Source: a virus
Virus record (IMG/VR): IMGVR_UViG_3300046616_000099
Coordinates: 1-37,352 of that record
DNA: 37,352 nucleotides
Reading direction: 5' to 3' (one strand)
The notes beneath the pieces are model-generated. The model was not told where the DNA came from. It searched no databases and saw only the letters and a program-made list of their open reading frames with translations. Of this stretch, positions 1 to 6,402 are shown piece after piece. The first letter of the stretch is position 1. Each line of letters begins with the position of its first letter. The position numbers and the translations under genes are program-made.

Positions 1-122
1 TGGTGCGAAATCTGCGGGGGGGTGGTGCAGAATCTGCACCCCGCAAATTTTGCTCCCGTCGATCTGGTAGAGCGTGCTGCGGCCGGTCCTGAATTCACGG
101 CGCACAATGCCCAGCTTCTCGA
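1..122. repeat. Terminal direct repeat, left copy
   Basis: These 122 bases are identical to the last 122 bases of the window. The repeat lies inside the O-like replication gene and covers two of its iterons. A single short exact repeat at both contig ends that restores one reading frame is most simply an assembly overlap of a circular or circularly permuted molecule, not a true packaged terminal repeat. The genome unit is then about 37,230 bp. Confidence 0.95.
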
Positions 123-300
123 GGTCGGCGATATGGCCCTGCACGGTGCGCTCGCCCATGCTGCACTTCCTGGCGATCGTCGGGATCCCGGGATAGCACA
201 CGCCCTCGTCGCTCGCGTTGTCGCACAGCGCCAGCAGCACCATCTTCCGGCCAGACTGGAAATCAGACTTCCAGGCCAGGGTCATCAAAGTAATGCTCAT
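1..300 (-). CDS. O-like replication initiator, N-terminal part (split by window edge)
   Basis: Reading leftward from ATG at 300, the frame stays open to base 1 and continues in frame at 37230 down to the stop at 36697, giving a 277-aa protein across the circle joint. Residues 1 to about 75 form a winged helix-turn-helix of the HTH_36 type seen at the start of many phage replication proteins, with the recognisable segments YPGIPTIARKCSMGERTV and ADLEKLGIVRREF. The start has the ribosome site AGGAAA about five bases upstream. By analogy with lambda O this domain should bind the iterons that lie inside the same gene. Family assignment rests on pattern recognition of the HTH and on its position just upstream of a P-like gene. 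Confidence 0.8.
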   Translation of the reverse strand, partial: MSITLMTLAWKSDFQSGRKMVLLALCDNASDEGVCYPGIPTIARKCSMGERTVQGHIADLEKLGIVRREFRTGRSTLYQIDGSKICGVQILHHPPADFAP

Positions 301-316
301 CTGAATTTCCTATGTC

Positions 317-745
317 TCAGACCCGGAGCGCGCCCAGGCGGTCGAATTCGGCCGTCGCTTCGTGCGCGGCCCTCACGATCTTGATATGCGGGAGCGTGCG
401 CAGGTAGTCCATCGTCCTGCCCACGCCCTCGCGCAGCAGCTTCATCTGGTCGCCCGTCACGCCCAGCTTGCCGACCTCCTGCGCGCGCTTCTGGATGGCG
501 GCGATGCACTCGACCATCGACTGCGCCAGCGGCAGCAGTTCGTGGCCGTCGGGCGCCAGCCGGCGCACCATGTCGGCATTGCTCAAGATGTCATAGATGT
601 GCTGCTCTTCCAGATGCGACTGGCCCAGCGCCAGGCTGGCCGAGTAGCCCGGGAATTCCATCTTCTGCCGGTCGTGCAGCCCCAGCGGGATGGCCACCGG
701 CTTCTTGCGGTAGGCCTTGTCTCGGTTTTTCTTTTTGCTGCCCAT
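317..745 (-). CDS. Conserved phage protein of unknown function
   Basis: This gene encodes 142 aa starting with a very basic segment (GSKKKNRDKAYRKKP) followed by a mostly helical, soluble body. I recognise the pattern KPVAIPLGL..RQKMEFPGY and LGVTGDQMKLLREGV as recurring in phages of Betaproteobacteria, always without an assigned role. The start is supported by GGAG six bases upstream of the ATG. It lies between the fragment of the interrupted gene and the O-like initiator in the leftward early operon, 16 bases before the O-like ATG, so it is probably co-expressed with replication genes. No enzymatic motif is visible. Confidence 0.75.
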   Translation of the reverse strand: MGSKKKNRDKAYRKKPVAIPLGLHDRQKMEFPGYSASLALGQSHLEEQHIYDILSNADMVRRLAPDGHELLPLAQSMVECIAAIQKRAQEVGKLGVTGDQMKLLREGVGRTMDYLRTLPHIKIVRAAHEATAEFDRLGALRV

Positions 746-748
746 ACT

Positions 749-997
749 TCACTCCACAGGGAACATGTCCAACGTGTGTTTGTCTTCAATCGGAATCGGC
801 TGGCCGGCGAGAACGAACGCCGTGCAGCAGGGTTGCCCGTCCTTCCCGTATTGCCATTCCGCCGGATATTGCGGGTGGTCGATCTTGAGGAAGCTGCGGC
901 CGAGGATGTCGCATTTCTGGTTGTCGTCGCATTCCTCCAGCGGCATGCCTTCGCTCATGGCCAGGTCGCGCGCACACTCGCAGCACCAGCCCGACAT
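749..997 (-). CDS. C-terminal fragment of an interrupted Cys-rich phage protein
   Basis: The 82-aa frame from ATG 997 carries paired cysteines (WCCECARD near the start, then single Cys at about 23 and 29, CC near residue 57) and looks like a small zinc-binding protein. The frame is open upstream of the ATG as PKYQPSNGTEGAIF, back to the element boundary at 1037. That segment matches the YRPSNGTEG...F..WC..CARD pattern I know from intact phage proteins of this kind, so the ATG at 997 is internal to the original gene. The missing first 23 residues are at 2129-2198, beyond the DUF5131 element. Whether this remnant is still made from 997 is uncertain, because its ribosome site is poor. Confidence 0.7.
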   Translation of the reverse strand: MSGWCCECARDLAMSEGMPLEECDDNQKCDILGRSFLKIDHPQYPAEWQYGKDGQPCCTAFVLAGQPIPIEDKHTLDMFPVE

Positions 998-1029
998 GAA
1001 GATCGCGCCTTCGGTGCCGTTGCTCGGCT

Positions 1030-1037
1030 GGTATTTC
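1030..1037. repeat. 8-bp target-site duplication, left copy
   Basis: GGTATTTC here is repeated exactly at 2129-2136, directly outside both inverted ends of the 1038-2128 segment. Deleting the segment with one copy of this octamer joins the two halves of the split gene in frame, giving Q-K-Y-Q-P-S-N-G across the junction. Confidence 0.85.
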
Positions 1038-1062
1038 GGCTATCCGGATTAGTGTGTGGAAT
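1038..1062. repeat. Terminal inverted repeat, left end of DUF5131 element
   Basis: The 25 bases beginning GGCTATCCGGATTA match the reverse complement of 2104-2128 (beginning GGCTCTCCGGAATA) at 19 of 25 positions. The shared core is GGCT.TCCGGA.TA...TGTGGAA. It begins immediately inside the 8-bp duplication, as a transposon end should. Confidence 0.8.
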
Positions 1063-1067
1063 CGGCC

Positions 1068-2057
1068 TCATGGTTGGATGCCCATCTCGTGTGGGAACCC
1101 ATCGTGCGTCTGGCCATCAAGCAGGCGCCCCGCCGATTTCTTCCCGACCCGATAAAGGTCAGGCTGGTCGTCCACATGACCGCCGAAGCTGGCCAAGTTC
1201 TCACGCCCGAAACGCCACTCATCAACGAACCAGTGCGCGATGTCGACCGTTCCCTGGTTGCCGCTGACATTCTCACCAGGTGTCCATTCGCCCCATTGTT
1301 TGAACAAGAAGGGCACGTCGGCTTCTGCGCACTGCTCACGCAGGTCGCGCGCCCACTCAGGGTGCATTGGCCGGGCATTCGGACCACTCTCGCCTCCTAC
1401 GATGACCCAATCAATGCGGGGCAGGTCTGGCATACGATTGCCATCGTCGTCCTCGCAATCTGTGGTGACGGTCAGCGGATAAATCTCCCGATGGCCATCA
1501 ATGTCGATGTGCGAGAGGTCGACTGGACCCAGCAGCGGCTCCATGGACAGGAAGCGTACGCTTGCCTCTGTGCGCAGCAGCTTCGGGATGTCGCGGTCGG
1601 CTTCGGCTTGGTTGACGATAGTGGCGCCCAGCCATACGTTGTCCGGCACGCCATCGAGGAACATCGCTCGCAGCATGGCGCCAGCGTTGCCGATACGCTT
1701 AGTCAACAGCAGCCAGTCGAGGTGCGGCGTATCTTGAATCAGGTTAGCCAGGTCACTGCGCCATTCATCGGCGACAGCGTTGTCGAACACATCGGCCAGG
1801 CTGGAGCAGAACACGCGCTGCCGACGACCATGCTCAGCGAAGAACTGTTCGTGCTTCGAATTCCAGGCCAGCGGCTTGCGCCAGTTCGCCGGTTTCGTGC
1901 GCACGCGCTCACCATGCGCGCCCCACTGGACTACCTTGAGGCGGTTGGACATGTCCCGCTCGGCATAGCAATGGTCGCAGCCAGGCGGCACCTTCGTGCA
2001 GCCAATCCATGGATTAAACGTGCTATCGCACCATTCGATGTTAGTTTTCTCGCTCAT
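1068..2057 (-). CDS. DUF5131 (phage Gp37/Gp68 family) protein
   Basis: The 329-aa protein starts MSEKTNIEWCDSTFNPW and has the family's three-cysteine signature at C20, C27 and C30 (C-x6-C-x2-C, GCTKVPPGCDHCYAE), then the conserved FCSSLADVFD, WLLLTKR, SMEPLLG and WVIVGGESG segments. This is PF07505, a radical-SAM-like family of unknown reaction found in phages and mobile elements. The three cysteines probably hold an iron-sulfur cluster. I recall relatives paired with a TcmP partner; none is present here. ATG 2057 is preferred over GTG 2066 because GTGGAA lies just upstream of it. The gene is the sole content of an inverted-repeat-bounded insert and has no coupling with its neighbours. Confidence 0.9.
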   Translation of the reverse strand: MSEKTNIEWCDSTFNPWIGCTKVPPGCDHCYAERDMSNRLKVVQWGAHGERVRTKPANWRKPLAWNSKHEQFFAEHGRRQRVFCSSLADVFDNAVADEWRSDLANLIQDTPHLDWLLLTKRIGNAGAMLRAMFLDGVPDNVWLGATIVNQAEADRDIPKLLRTEASVRFLSMEPLLGPVDLSHIDIDGHREIYPLTVTTDCEDDDGNRMPDLPRIDWVIVGGESGPNARPMHPEWARDLREQCAEADVPFLFKQWGEWTPGENVSGNQGTVDIAHWFVDEWRFGRENLASFGGHVDDQPDLYRVGKKSAGRLLDGQTHDGFPHEMGIQP

Positions 2058-2059
2058 GA

Positions 2060-2078
2060 TTTCCACACGTTATTCCGG
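2060..2078. repeat. Internal second copy of the element end motif
   Basis: Read on the minus strand, this 19-bp stretch is CCGGAATAACGTGTGGAAA. It differs from the corresponding part of the right end (2104-2122) at one base and is in the same orientation, 44 bp inward. It ends at the DUF5131 start region and may be a second binding site for a transposase or a regulator. Confidence 0.75.
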
Positions 2079-2103
2079 TTTTTGAAATTGTTCATTCACG
2101 CGG

Positions 2104-2128
2104 TTTCCACAAGTTATTCCGGAGAGCC
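2104..2128. repeat. Terminal inverted repeat, right end of DUF5131 element
   Basis: Its reverse complement begins GGCTCTCCGGAATA and pairs with 1038-1062 (19 of 25 identical). The outer edge abuts the right copy of the 8-bp duplication at 2129. Confidence 0.8.
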
Positions 2129-2136
2129 GGTATTTC
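2129..2136. repeat. 8-bp target-site duplication, right copy
   Basis: Exact copy of the octamer GGTATTTC at 1030-1037, on the N-terminal side of the interrupted gene (minus-strand GAAATACC inside the Gln-Lys-Tyr codons). Confidence 0.85.
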
Positions 2137-2194
2137 TGGCCGGCGCGGTCGACCAGCATGGCCGCGAAGCTTTCCGGGTAGATGGGAATGGTCC

Positions 2195-2641
2195 TCATGC
2201 CGGTTCCCCTTCGACCTCGCGCACCGCCAGGATCACACACGGCTCGGCCGCGTATTTCTTCCGCACGGTCGTGACGACGATCTGCGCGTCATCGGCCCAC
2301 ACGATGCCGTTGCAGGCGTCGGTCACCGCCTTGAGCACGTTGTCGGCGTCGGGCTTCTTGGTGGCGCGCACCTTGCCGGCAGCCGCGGCGATCTGCTTTT
2401 TCTTCGACCAGCTGACCGGAATGGGCATGCGCAGTTCCATCAGCACCTCGATCGGGGCAATGCTCGGCGCGCGCGCGGACATCGCCACCTTCGCCAGGCG
2501 GCTGACCACTGCTTCGTAGGCGACCGTTTCCGATGGCGTGTAGAGGCTGACAAAATCCGGCTTGCCCGGCCCGCCCTTGATGATGCGGGCGCGCGGCCGG
2601 CCCTTCGGGACTGGCGCCCCGGGTATCGTGAACTGGATCAC
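2195..2641 (-). CDS. rusA: RusA-family Holliday junction resolvase
   Basis: The 148-aa protein has the RusA layout: an N-terminal PGAPVPKGRPRAR segment, then the acidic metal site KKPDADNVLKAVTDACNG followed by WADDAQI. The expected catalytic carboxylates are D98, D100 and D117/D118, with K104 nearby. RusA dimers cut four-way DNA junctions made during replication and recombination, so this enzyme should resolve branched intermediates before packaging. The start is a GTG that overlaps the upstream stop as GTGA. The gene sits in the early operon after the DUF1364 gene, an arrangement common in lambdoid nin-type regions. Confidence 0.93.
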   Translation of the reverse strand: MIQFTIPGAPVPKGRPRARIIKGGPGKPDFVSLYTPSETVAYEAVVSRLAKVAMSARAPSIAPIEVLMELRMPIPVSWSKKKQIAAAAGKVRATKKPDADNVLKAVTDACNGIVWADDAQIVVTTVRKKYAAEPCVILAVREVEGEPA

Positions 2642-3075
2642 ATGAGTCCTTTCTGTTTTAGTTTTTCATGGGTCAGGGCGACGCCCTTGTCGAACTTGGC
2701 CAGCATCGCCTCTTGCGTCAGCCCGGGCGGCAGCGGGCGCCGGCCGTCGACGACGTCATGGCAGTAGTGGCAGCCATACGCTGCCCGGGTGTCGGGCGCT
2801 TTCAATCCCATGCCCTTGCCGTCGGCCAGCTGGTTGGAGTGACACAGCACGGTGGTGGCCGGGTCATGGAAGCTGGTGCCCGGCAGCTGGATCAGGCAGT
2901 CTTCCCCACGCGCTGACTTACGGATCGGCGACATCTTCGGGCCGCGGCCGCGCAGCCCCTTGCGCTTCGTTTCCGGTTTCCCGCTGTCGAATGAGGCAGT
3001 GCGCAGCGTGCCAGTGCGCTGGATCGGCGCCTTCGCGCGCAGTGCTGTCTTGCGTTTCAGTTCGGTGCGCTTCAT
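2638..3075 (-). CDS. DUF1364 (YbcO-like) putative nuclease
   Basis: The 145-aa protein has a basic N-terminal 45 residues rich in Lys and Arg, then a compact zinc-finger-like domain with DCLIQLPG, the Cys-His CHSN segment and GCHYCHDVVDGR. This matches the DUF1364 family of lambda-type phages, which includes E. coli YbcO, reported as a structure-specific nuclease with an HNH-like fold. A role in processing recombination or replication intermediates together with RusA downstream is inferred from family and position. It overlaps both neighbours by four bases (ATGA with the methyltransferase, GTGA with rusA), so the three genes are translationally coupled. Confidence 0.85.
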   Translation of the reverse strand: MKRTELKRKTALRAKAPIQRTGTLRTASFDSGKPETKRKGLRGRGPKMSPIRKSARGEDCLIQLPGTSFHDPATTVLCHSNQLADGKGMGLKAPDTRAAYGCHYCHDVVDGRRPLPPGLTQEAMLAKFDKGVALTHEKLKQKGLM

Positions 3076-5048
3076 GCTGCCATCCCAGCGATCTGTCGTT
3101 CGTGCTGGAAGTTCGCCCGGATCAAGGCCGTGGCCAGCGGCGGGCAGACGCTATTCCCGCACATCCGGACCTGCGCCGACTTCGTCAGTTTGACGCGCGG
3201 CAGTTTCAGCGGGTCGCCCTCGGCTTGGTGCCCATTGGCGAAAAGGTGTTTCGGGTCGGGGATCTCGTCAATAACGTAATCCTCGGGGAACCCTTGCGCG
3301 CGGTATAGCTCATGCGGCGCCAACATGCGCAGGCCGATGTCGACGATCTCATAGTCCTGGCCCTGAATCGTCACCAGCCCAAACCGGTGCTTTGTGGTGA
3401 TGGTGTGTAACGGCTCTTCCAGTCTCGGGTCTTGATCGCTGCCGTAATACTTCACCAGAAAGGCCCGCACTTCAGCGTGGTGCTGGCCCTGCGCGCTTAT
3501 GGCCCCGATCGGCTCATTCGTCGCTGCTGCCGTCGACGTTCCGCGCAGCTTCACCAGGTTGCTGGTCACAAGGCGGTGATGGTCTACGGTGGTCACCGTG
3601 CTAATTGGCTTGTCGAGCGGCCAGCCCGGCGACTCGTTCCCGCCGAAGCTCTTTTCAAGGAACGCGACACTGAGCGCCTTGTTACCCTTCGCCGTCACCG
3701 TGCCCAGCGGTTCGTCGACCGGCTTGGCGCCGCTACCCCAGCGCTTCACCCCGCCGGGCGATTCTTCGCCGTGCGCCGCATCCACCAGGGTTGCCGACAC
3801 CATGCTGAAATGCCCACCCTTCACCTCCGCGCAAATCGTGCGTAGCGGTTTTTCCATCGACATGACGCGCTGCGTGCTGGCGTTGGCGTGCTCGCTGAGG
3901 AATGCCGTTACCAGTGCCGCCTTGTTCGATCCGACCACAGTACCGAGCGGCTTTTCGATGTCCAGCGCGCGCGGTGCTTGCCCTTCCCGTTCGCCATACC
4001 CGATCTGCACCATAGTGGCGGTGGCCAGCGCCTTCTCGCCGCGGTTTGCACCAGTGATAGTGCGGAATGGCTCATGCACGGATTCGCTGCGATCGCCGCC
4101 CTGGTGCGTCACAGGCACGATGGTCGGCACGACCACCGCCCGGTGGTTCTCCGTGGTCAGGGTGCCGATCGGCTGGTTTACGCTGACCGGCTTGCCCGAA
4201 TAGATCGGCCCGCCCTGGCCAACGATGAACGGCGTGGCCGAATTGACGACATAGCGCATGATGCCTTTGGCGATGCGGCGCAGCGTTGCCTCGGCCAGCG
4301 GCTTCTTACGATCGAAGATGGACGGACATGGCAGCGACCAGTCGATACACTCGGCCGCTGTGCGGTGCGGCTGCAGCTTCCCGGCGCGCACGGCTGGAGA
4401 ATCGGGCGCACCGTGCGACGCTTCCGGCCAAGCAATCGGGATTCCGTCGCGGCGCGCCACCAAGAAGAAGCGTTTCCGGATCGTCGGGGTGTCGTGCTCG
4501 CTGGCGCGCAACTCGCGGTAATCGACCTTGTAGCCGTGGCCCTCCAGCTGGCGCACGAAGCTGTCGAAGGTTTTTCCCTTCTTGGCCGGGTCGGGCATCC
4601 AGACTTCCTCTCCATCGACCAGCACCATCTTGAGAGGCCCCCACGTTTTGAACTCTTCGACGTTCTCAAGCATGATCACGCGCGGCTTGCACTTCGCCGC
4701 CCAGCGCAGTGTCACCCAGGCCAACCCGCGGATCTTCTTTTCCACCGGGCGCCCGCCCTTCGCCTTGCTGAAATGTTTGCAGTCGGGCGACAGCCACACA
4801 AGGCCCACCGGCCGGTTATCCGTCACCTTGATGGGGTCGATGTCCCACACGGATTCGCACAGATGGCGCGTGTAGGGGTGGTTTATCGCATGCATGGCCA
4901 GCGCTTCCGGGTCATGGTTGATCGCGATATCAACAGGCCGGCCAAACCAGGCTTCCAGTCCAGTGCTGGTGCCGCCGCCACCTGCAAAATTGTCGATGAT
5001 GAGTTCATGGCCAAGGTCCAGCTGCTGCGTGAACGTGTCGCGCTTCAT
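3072..5048 (-). CDS. DNA (cytosine-5) methyltransferase with eight internal repeats
   Basis: This 658-aa enzyme has C5-methyltransferase motifs in order: SAM loop FAGGGGTSTG at 21-30, the catalytic loop SPDCKHFS with C90, ENV at 128-130, RKRFFLVARR at 191-200, LRMLAPHELYRAQGFP at 573-588 and GNSV at 631-634. The catalytic loop reads PDC rather than the usual PPC/PC. Residues 290-555 hold eight copies of a P-[LI]-x-T-[IV]-[TV]-like motif spaced 32-46 residues apart, where the target-recognition domain belongs. It should methylate phage DNA, most likely to evade host restriction; no partner restriction enzyme is present. It is coupled by four-base overlaps to genes on both sides. Confidence 0.9.
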   Translation of the reverse strand: MKRDTFTQQLDLGHELIIDNFAGGGGTSTGLEAWFGRPVDIAINHDPEALAMHAINHPYTRHLCESVWDIDPIKVTDNRPVGLVWLSPDCKHFSKAKGGRPVEKKIRGLAWVTLRWAAKCKPRVIMLENVEEFKTWGPLKMVLVDGEEVWMPDPAKKGKTFDSFVRQLEGHGYKVDYRELRASEHDTPTIRKRFFLVARRDGIPIAWPEASHGAPDSPAVRAGKLQPHRTAAECIDWSLPCPSIFDRKKPLAEATLRRIAKGIMRYVVNSATPFIVGQGGPIYSGKPVSVNQPIGTLTTENHRAVVVPTIVPVTHQGGDRSESVHEPFRTITGANRGEKALATATMVQIGYGEREGQAPRALDIEKPLGTVVGSNKAALVTAFLSEHANASTQRVMSMEKPLRTICAEVKGGHFSMVSATLVDAAHGEESPGGVKRWGSGAKPVDEPLGTVTAKGNKALSVAFLEKSFGGNESPGWPLDKPISTVTTVDHHRLVTSNLVKLRGTSTAAATNEPIGAISAQGQHHAEVRAFLVKYYGSDQDPRLEEPLHTITTKHRFGLVTIQGQDYEIVDIGLRMLAPHELYRAQGFPEDYVIDEIPDPKHLFANGHQAEGDPLKLPRVKLTKSAQVRMCGNSVCPPLATALIRANFQHERQIAGMAA

Positions 5049-5572
5049 TTATGCGGTCTTTCGTATTGTTGGAGGATCGCCTCGATTCCTTCTTCGGCAG
5101 CCTGTGGCGCCGCGTTCGGGAACAGGTAGTGCTGCGCGTGCGGCTTGCGTAGGAACTCGATCACGCGGTCGTGGAATTCGCGCATGTCGTCTTCGCTGCA
5201 GCGGTTGAAGTCGATCGAGCGCGGCACAGGGAACACGCCACCCTTCGGGCCCGGCATCCAGTCGACGAAGCCGGCGCCCACCTTGAGCCACAGCCGGAAG
5301 GCTTCGAAGTCGTCGACGCGCTCCTGCGCTTTGAACACCTTGGAGATGAGGCCCATGTGCATCCGGTGGAACGGGCCGCTGCGCTGGCGCTGGATCTTGA
5401 GTTGGAAGAATTCACCCTGCGCCGCTTCGTCCATCGCGCGCACAAAACGATTCCAGGCGCGGGTGTCCTTGTCGGTGGCGCCGCTCAAGTTCTCCATCAG
5501 GAAGCGACGCACGACGGCCCGGTCCTCTTCGGACAGCTGCGCGTCGGTCTGCTTTACGAGAACGATTTCCAT
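5045..5572 (-). CDS. DUF1367-like phage protein
   Basis: The 175-aa protein has a central FHRMHMGLISKVF segment followed by FRLWLKVGAGFVDW and, near the end, the pattern SIDFNRCSEDDMREFHDRVIEFL. This resembles the DUF1367 family of lambdoid early regions (FHR..., SISF..M.E.EF...Y..VI..L). The family has no established activity. Its place between the GIY-YIG gene and the methyltransferase, ahead of DUF1364 and RusA, is that of nin-region recombination accessory genes. The stop overlaps the methyltransferase start (ATGA). Family membership is a motif judgement and moderately sure. Confidence 0.65.
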   Translation of the reverse strand: MEIVLVKQTDAQLSEEDRAVVRRFLMENLSGATDKDTRAWNRFVRAMDEAAQGEFFQLKIQRQRSGPFHRMHMGLISKVFKAQERVDDFEAFRLWLKVGAGFVDWMPGPKGGVFPVPRSIDFNRCSEDDMREFHDRVIEFLRKPHAQHYLFPNAAPQAAEEGIEAILQQYERPHK

Positions 5573-5573
5573 G

Positions 5574-6044
5574 TCAGGTCACCTCAATACCGTAGGCCGC
5601 CAGCTTCTTCATCGACAGGCCCAGACCCTTGCTAATCCGCCTGATGTCGCCCACGCCCAGAAGTTCGCCAGTCTCGCGGATCGTGCGCATGCGCGGCTTC
5701 GGGATCGAAGACAGAAACGCGGTCGCCTGATCGCTGCGGCCGGTCAGTCGTTTGAGCGCGTCAAGCTGAGGGTGCGCGTTGGTCGGCCACACTCGCCGAG
5801 TCTTCCGAACGGCGCCCGGGTTGTGCGCGAAGTTGTACCGGGGCCGTTCGGCCTTGATCGCCTGTTCCTCGGCCAGCAGCGCGGAGCGCGGGCTGTCGAA
5901 GTGCTGCAGGGTGATATTCGCGATTTCGCTGAACCATTCAGCGTTGGCGCTGTGCTGCGCCGTTCGGTCCAGGAAGCGGAGCGAGCAACCGACATACAGC
6001 AGTTCGCCGGCCGCCGAAAAGTGGCGGTACAGCACGGCTTTCAT
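5574..6044 (-). CDS. GIY-YIG-like nuclease domain protein
   Basis: The first 75 residues resemble a GIY-YIG nuclease: VLYRHFSAAGELLYVG in place of GIY...YIG, an arginine-containing helix after it, AEEQAIKAERP with the expected glutamate, and PRYN with the terminal asparagine. The GIY half reads LYR, so the motif is degenerate but the spacing fits. The last 80 residues look like a separate DNA-binding part ending in TGELLGVGDIRRISKGLGLS. It could cut DNA in early phage metabolism or be a domesticated homing nuclease. It overlaps the HTH gene upstream by four bases and is one base from the next gene downstream. Confidence 0.7.
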   Translation of the reverse strand: MKAVLYRHFSAAGELLYVGCSLRFLDRTAQHSANAEWFSEIANITLQHFDSPRSALLAEEQAIKAERPRYNFAHNPGAVRKTRRVWPTNAHPQLDALKRLTGRSDQATAFLSSIPKPRMRTIRETGELLGVGDIRRISKGLGLSMKKLAAYGIEVT

Positions 6045-6274
6045 GCTTGCGCCTGCAGCGGCGGCACGACGGTATCCAGGCGATTCACCGTCCAGTGGAA
6101 GCGGCGCATCACCTTCAGGCGCACCGAATCGCTGACCGGGAAGACCTGGTGCCGGATTTTGCTGACATCGGTAGGGCTGATCCCAAGTTCACGGCACAGG
6201 GCAGCGTCGTTTTTCAAGTTGTTTTCCTGAATCAACGTGTCGAACAGCGGATGCGGCGGCGGTACTTTTTTCAT
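6041..6274 (-). CDS. Small HTH (Cro-like) DNA-binding protein
   Basis: The 77-aa protein contains a helix-turn-helix: AALCRELGISPTDVSKIRHQVFPVSDSVRLKVMRRF resembles XRE/Cro folds. ATG 6274 is chosen over the TTG at 6289 because AAAGGA lies six bases upstream. It is the first gene of the leftward operon and sits at the divergent control region, the classic place for a Cro-type or repressor-type regulator. It is too short for a CI repressor with a cleavage domain. It most likely binds the dyad at 6324-6339, which overlaps its own promoter; that link is inference. Confidence 0.7.
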   Translation of the reverse strand: MKKVPPPHPLFDTLIQENNLKNDAALCRELGISPTDVSKIRHQVFPVSDSVRLKVMRRFHWTVNRLDTVVPPLQAQA

Positions 6275-6309
6275 CGGTTTTCCTTTCAATTTTGTGGAAG
6301 ATCAATTGA

Positions 6310-6338
6310 ATGCTAACACCAGAATTGTAGACGCACAA
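6310..6338 (-). promoter_or_regulatory. Candidate leftward early promoter
   Basis: On the minus strand TTGTGC (6333-6338) and TAGCAT (6310-6315) are separated by 17 bp. The -10 matches the sigma-70 consensus at four of six positions, the -35 at three. It would start transcription about 30 bp upstream of the HTH gene start. Confidence 0.45.
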
Positions 6339-6339
6339 T
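6324..6339. promoter_or_regulatory. Candidate operator dyad
   Basis: ATTGT-6 bp-ACAAT forms a 16-bp inverted repeat lying across the spacer and -35 of the leftward promoter. Binding there would repress the HTH gene and everything downstream. The assignment is by position and symmetry only. Confidence 0.4.
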
Positions 6340-6373
6340 ATCTTTAGTGGCATGTTGTGGTGAAAAATATTGG

Positions 6374-6402
6374 TTGACGCCCAACATACATGCACTTAAT
6401 CT
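6374..6402 (+). promoter_or_regulatory. Candidate rightward early promoter
   Basis: TTGACG at 6374-6379 is a five-of-six -35 box, followed after 17 bp by TAATCT at 6397-6402, a weaker -10. It lies 55 bp upstream of the first rightward gene. Confidence 0.5.

Larger units (their letters stand above)
1038..2128. mobile_element. Putative minimal transposable element carrying a DUF5131 gene
   Basis: The segment is 1,091 bp, has 25-bp imperfect inverted ends starting GGCT, and is flanked by the exact octamer GGTATTTC. It splits a small Cys-rich protein gene between codons 23 and 24. The only gene inside is the 329-aa DUF5131 protein, whose stop lies 30 bp from the left end and whose start lies 71 bp from the right end. 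There is no room for a transposase. GG-starting inverted repeats with 8-bp duplications recall ISL3-type insertion sequences, so mobilisation in trans by a host transposase is one explanation. A direct role of the DUF5131 protein in movement is the other. Ends, duplication and restored frame are seen directly; the mechanism is inference. Confidence 0.75.
2070..2198 (-). pseudogene. N-terminal fragment of the interrupted Cys-rich phage protein
   Basis: ATG 2198 overlaps the RusA stop as ATGA. The first 23 codons (MRTIPIYPESFAAMLVDRAG then QKY) belong to the original gene. From 2128 the frame runs into the inserted element and stops at 2070 after 42 codons, so the last 19 residues are element-encoded and meaningless. 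Joined to the 3' piece at 749-1037, the original protein would be 116 aa. The downstream frame has no other disabling change, which suggests the insertion is young. Confidence 0.75.

Noticed and set aside
1030-2136. Group I intron reading of the DUF5131 insertion
   Set aside because: The exact 8-bp duplication and inverted ends fit transposition; no intron core elements were recognised in the short non-coding ends.
1056-2519. 487-codon rightward frame opposite DUF5131 and rusA
   Set aside because: It crosses the transposon-like element and two well-supported minus-strand genes; no domain is visible.
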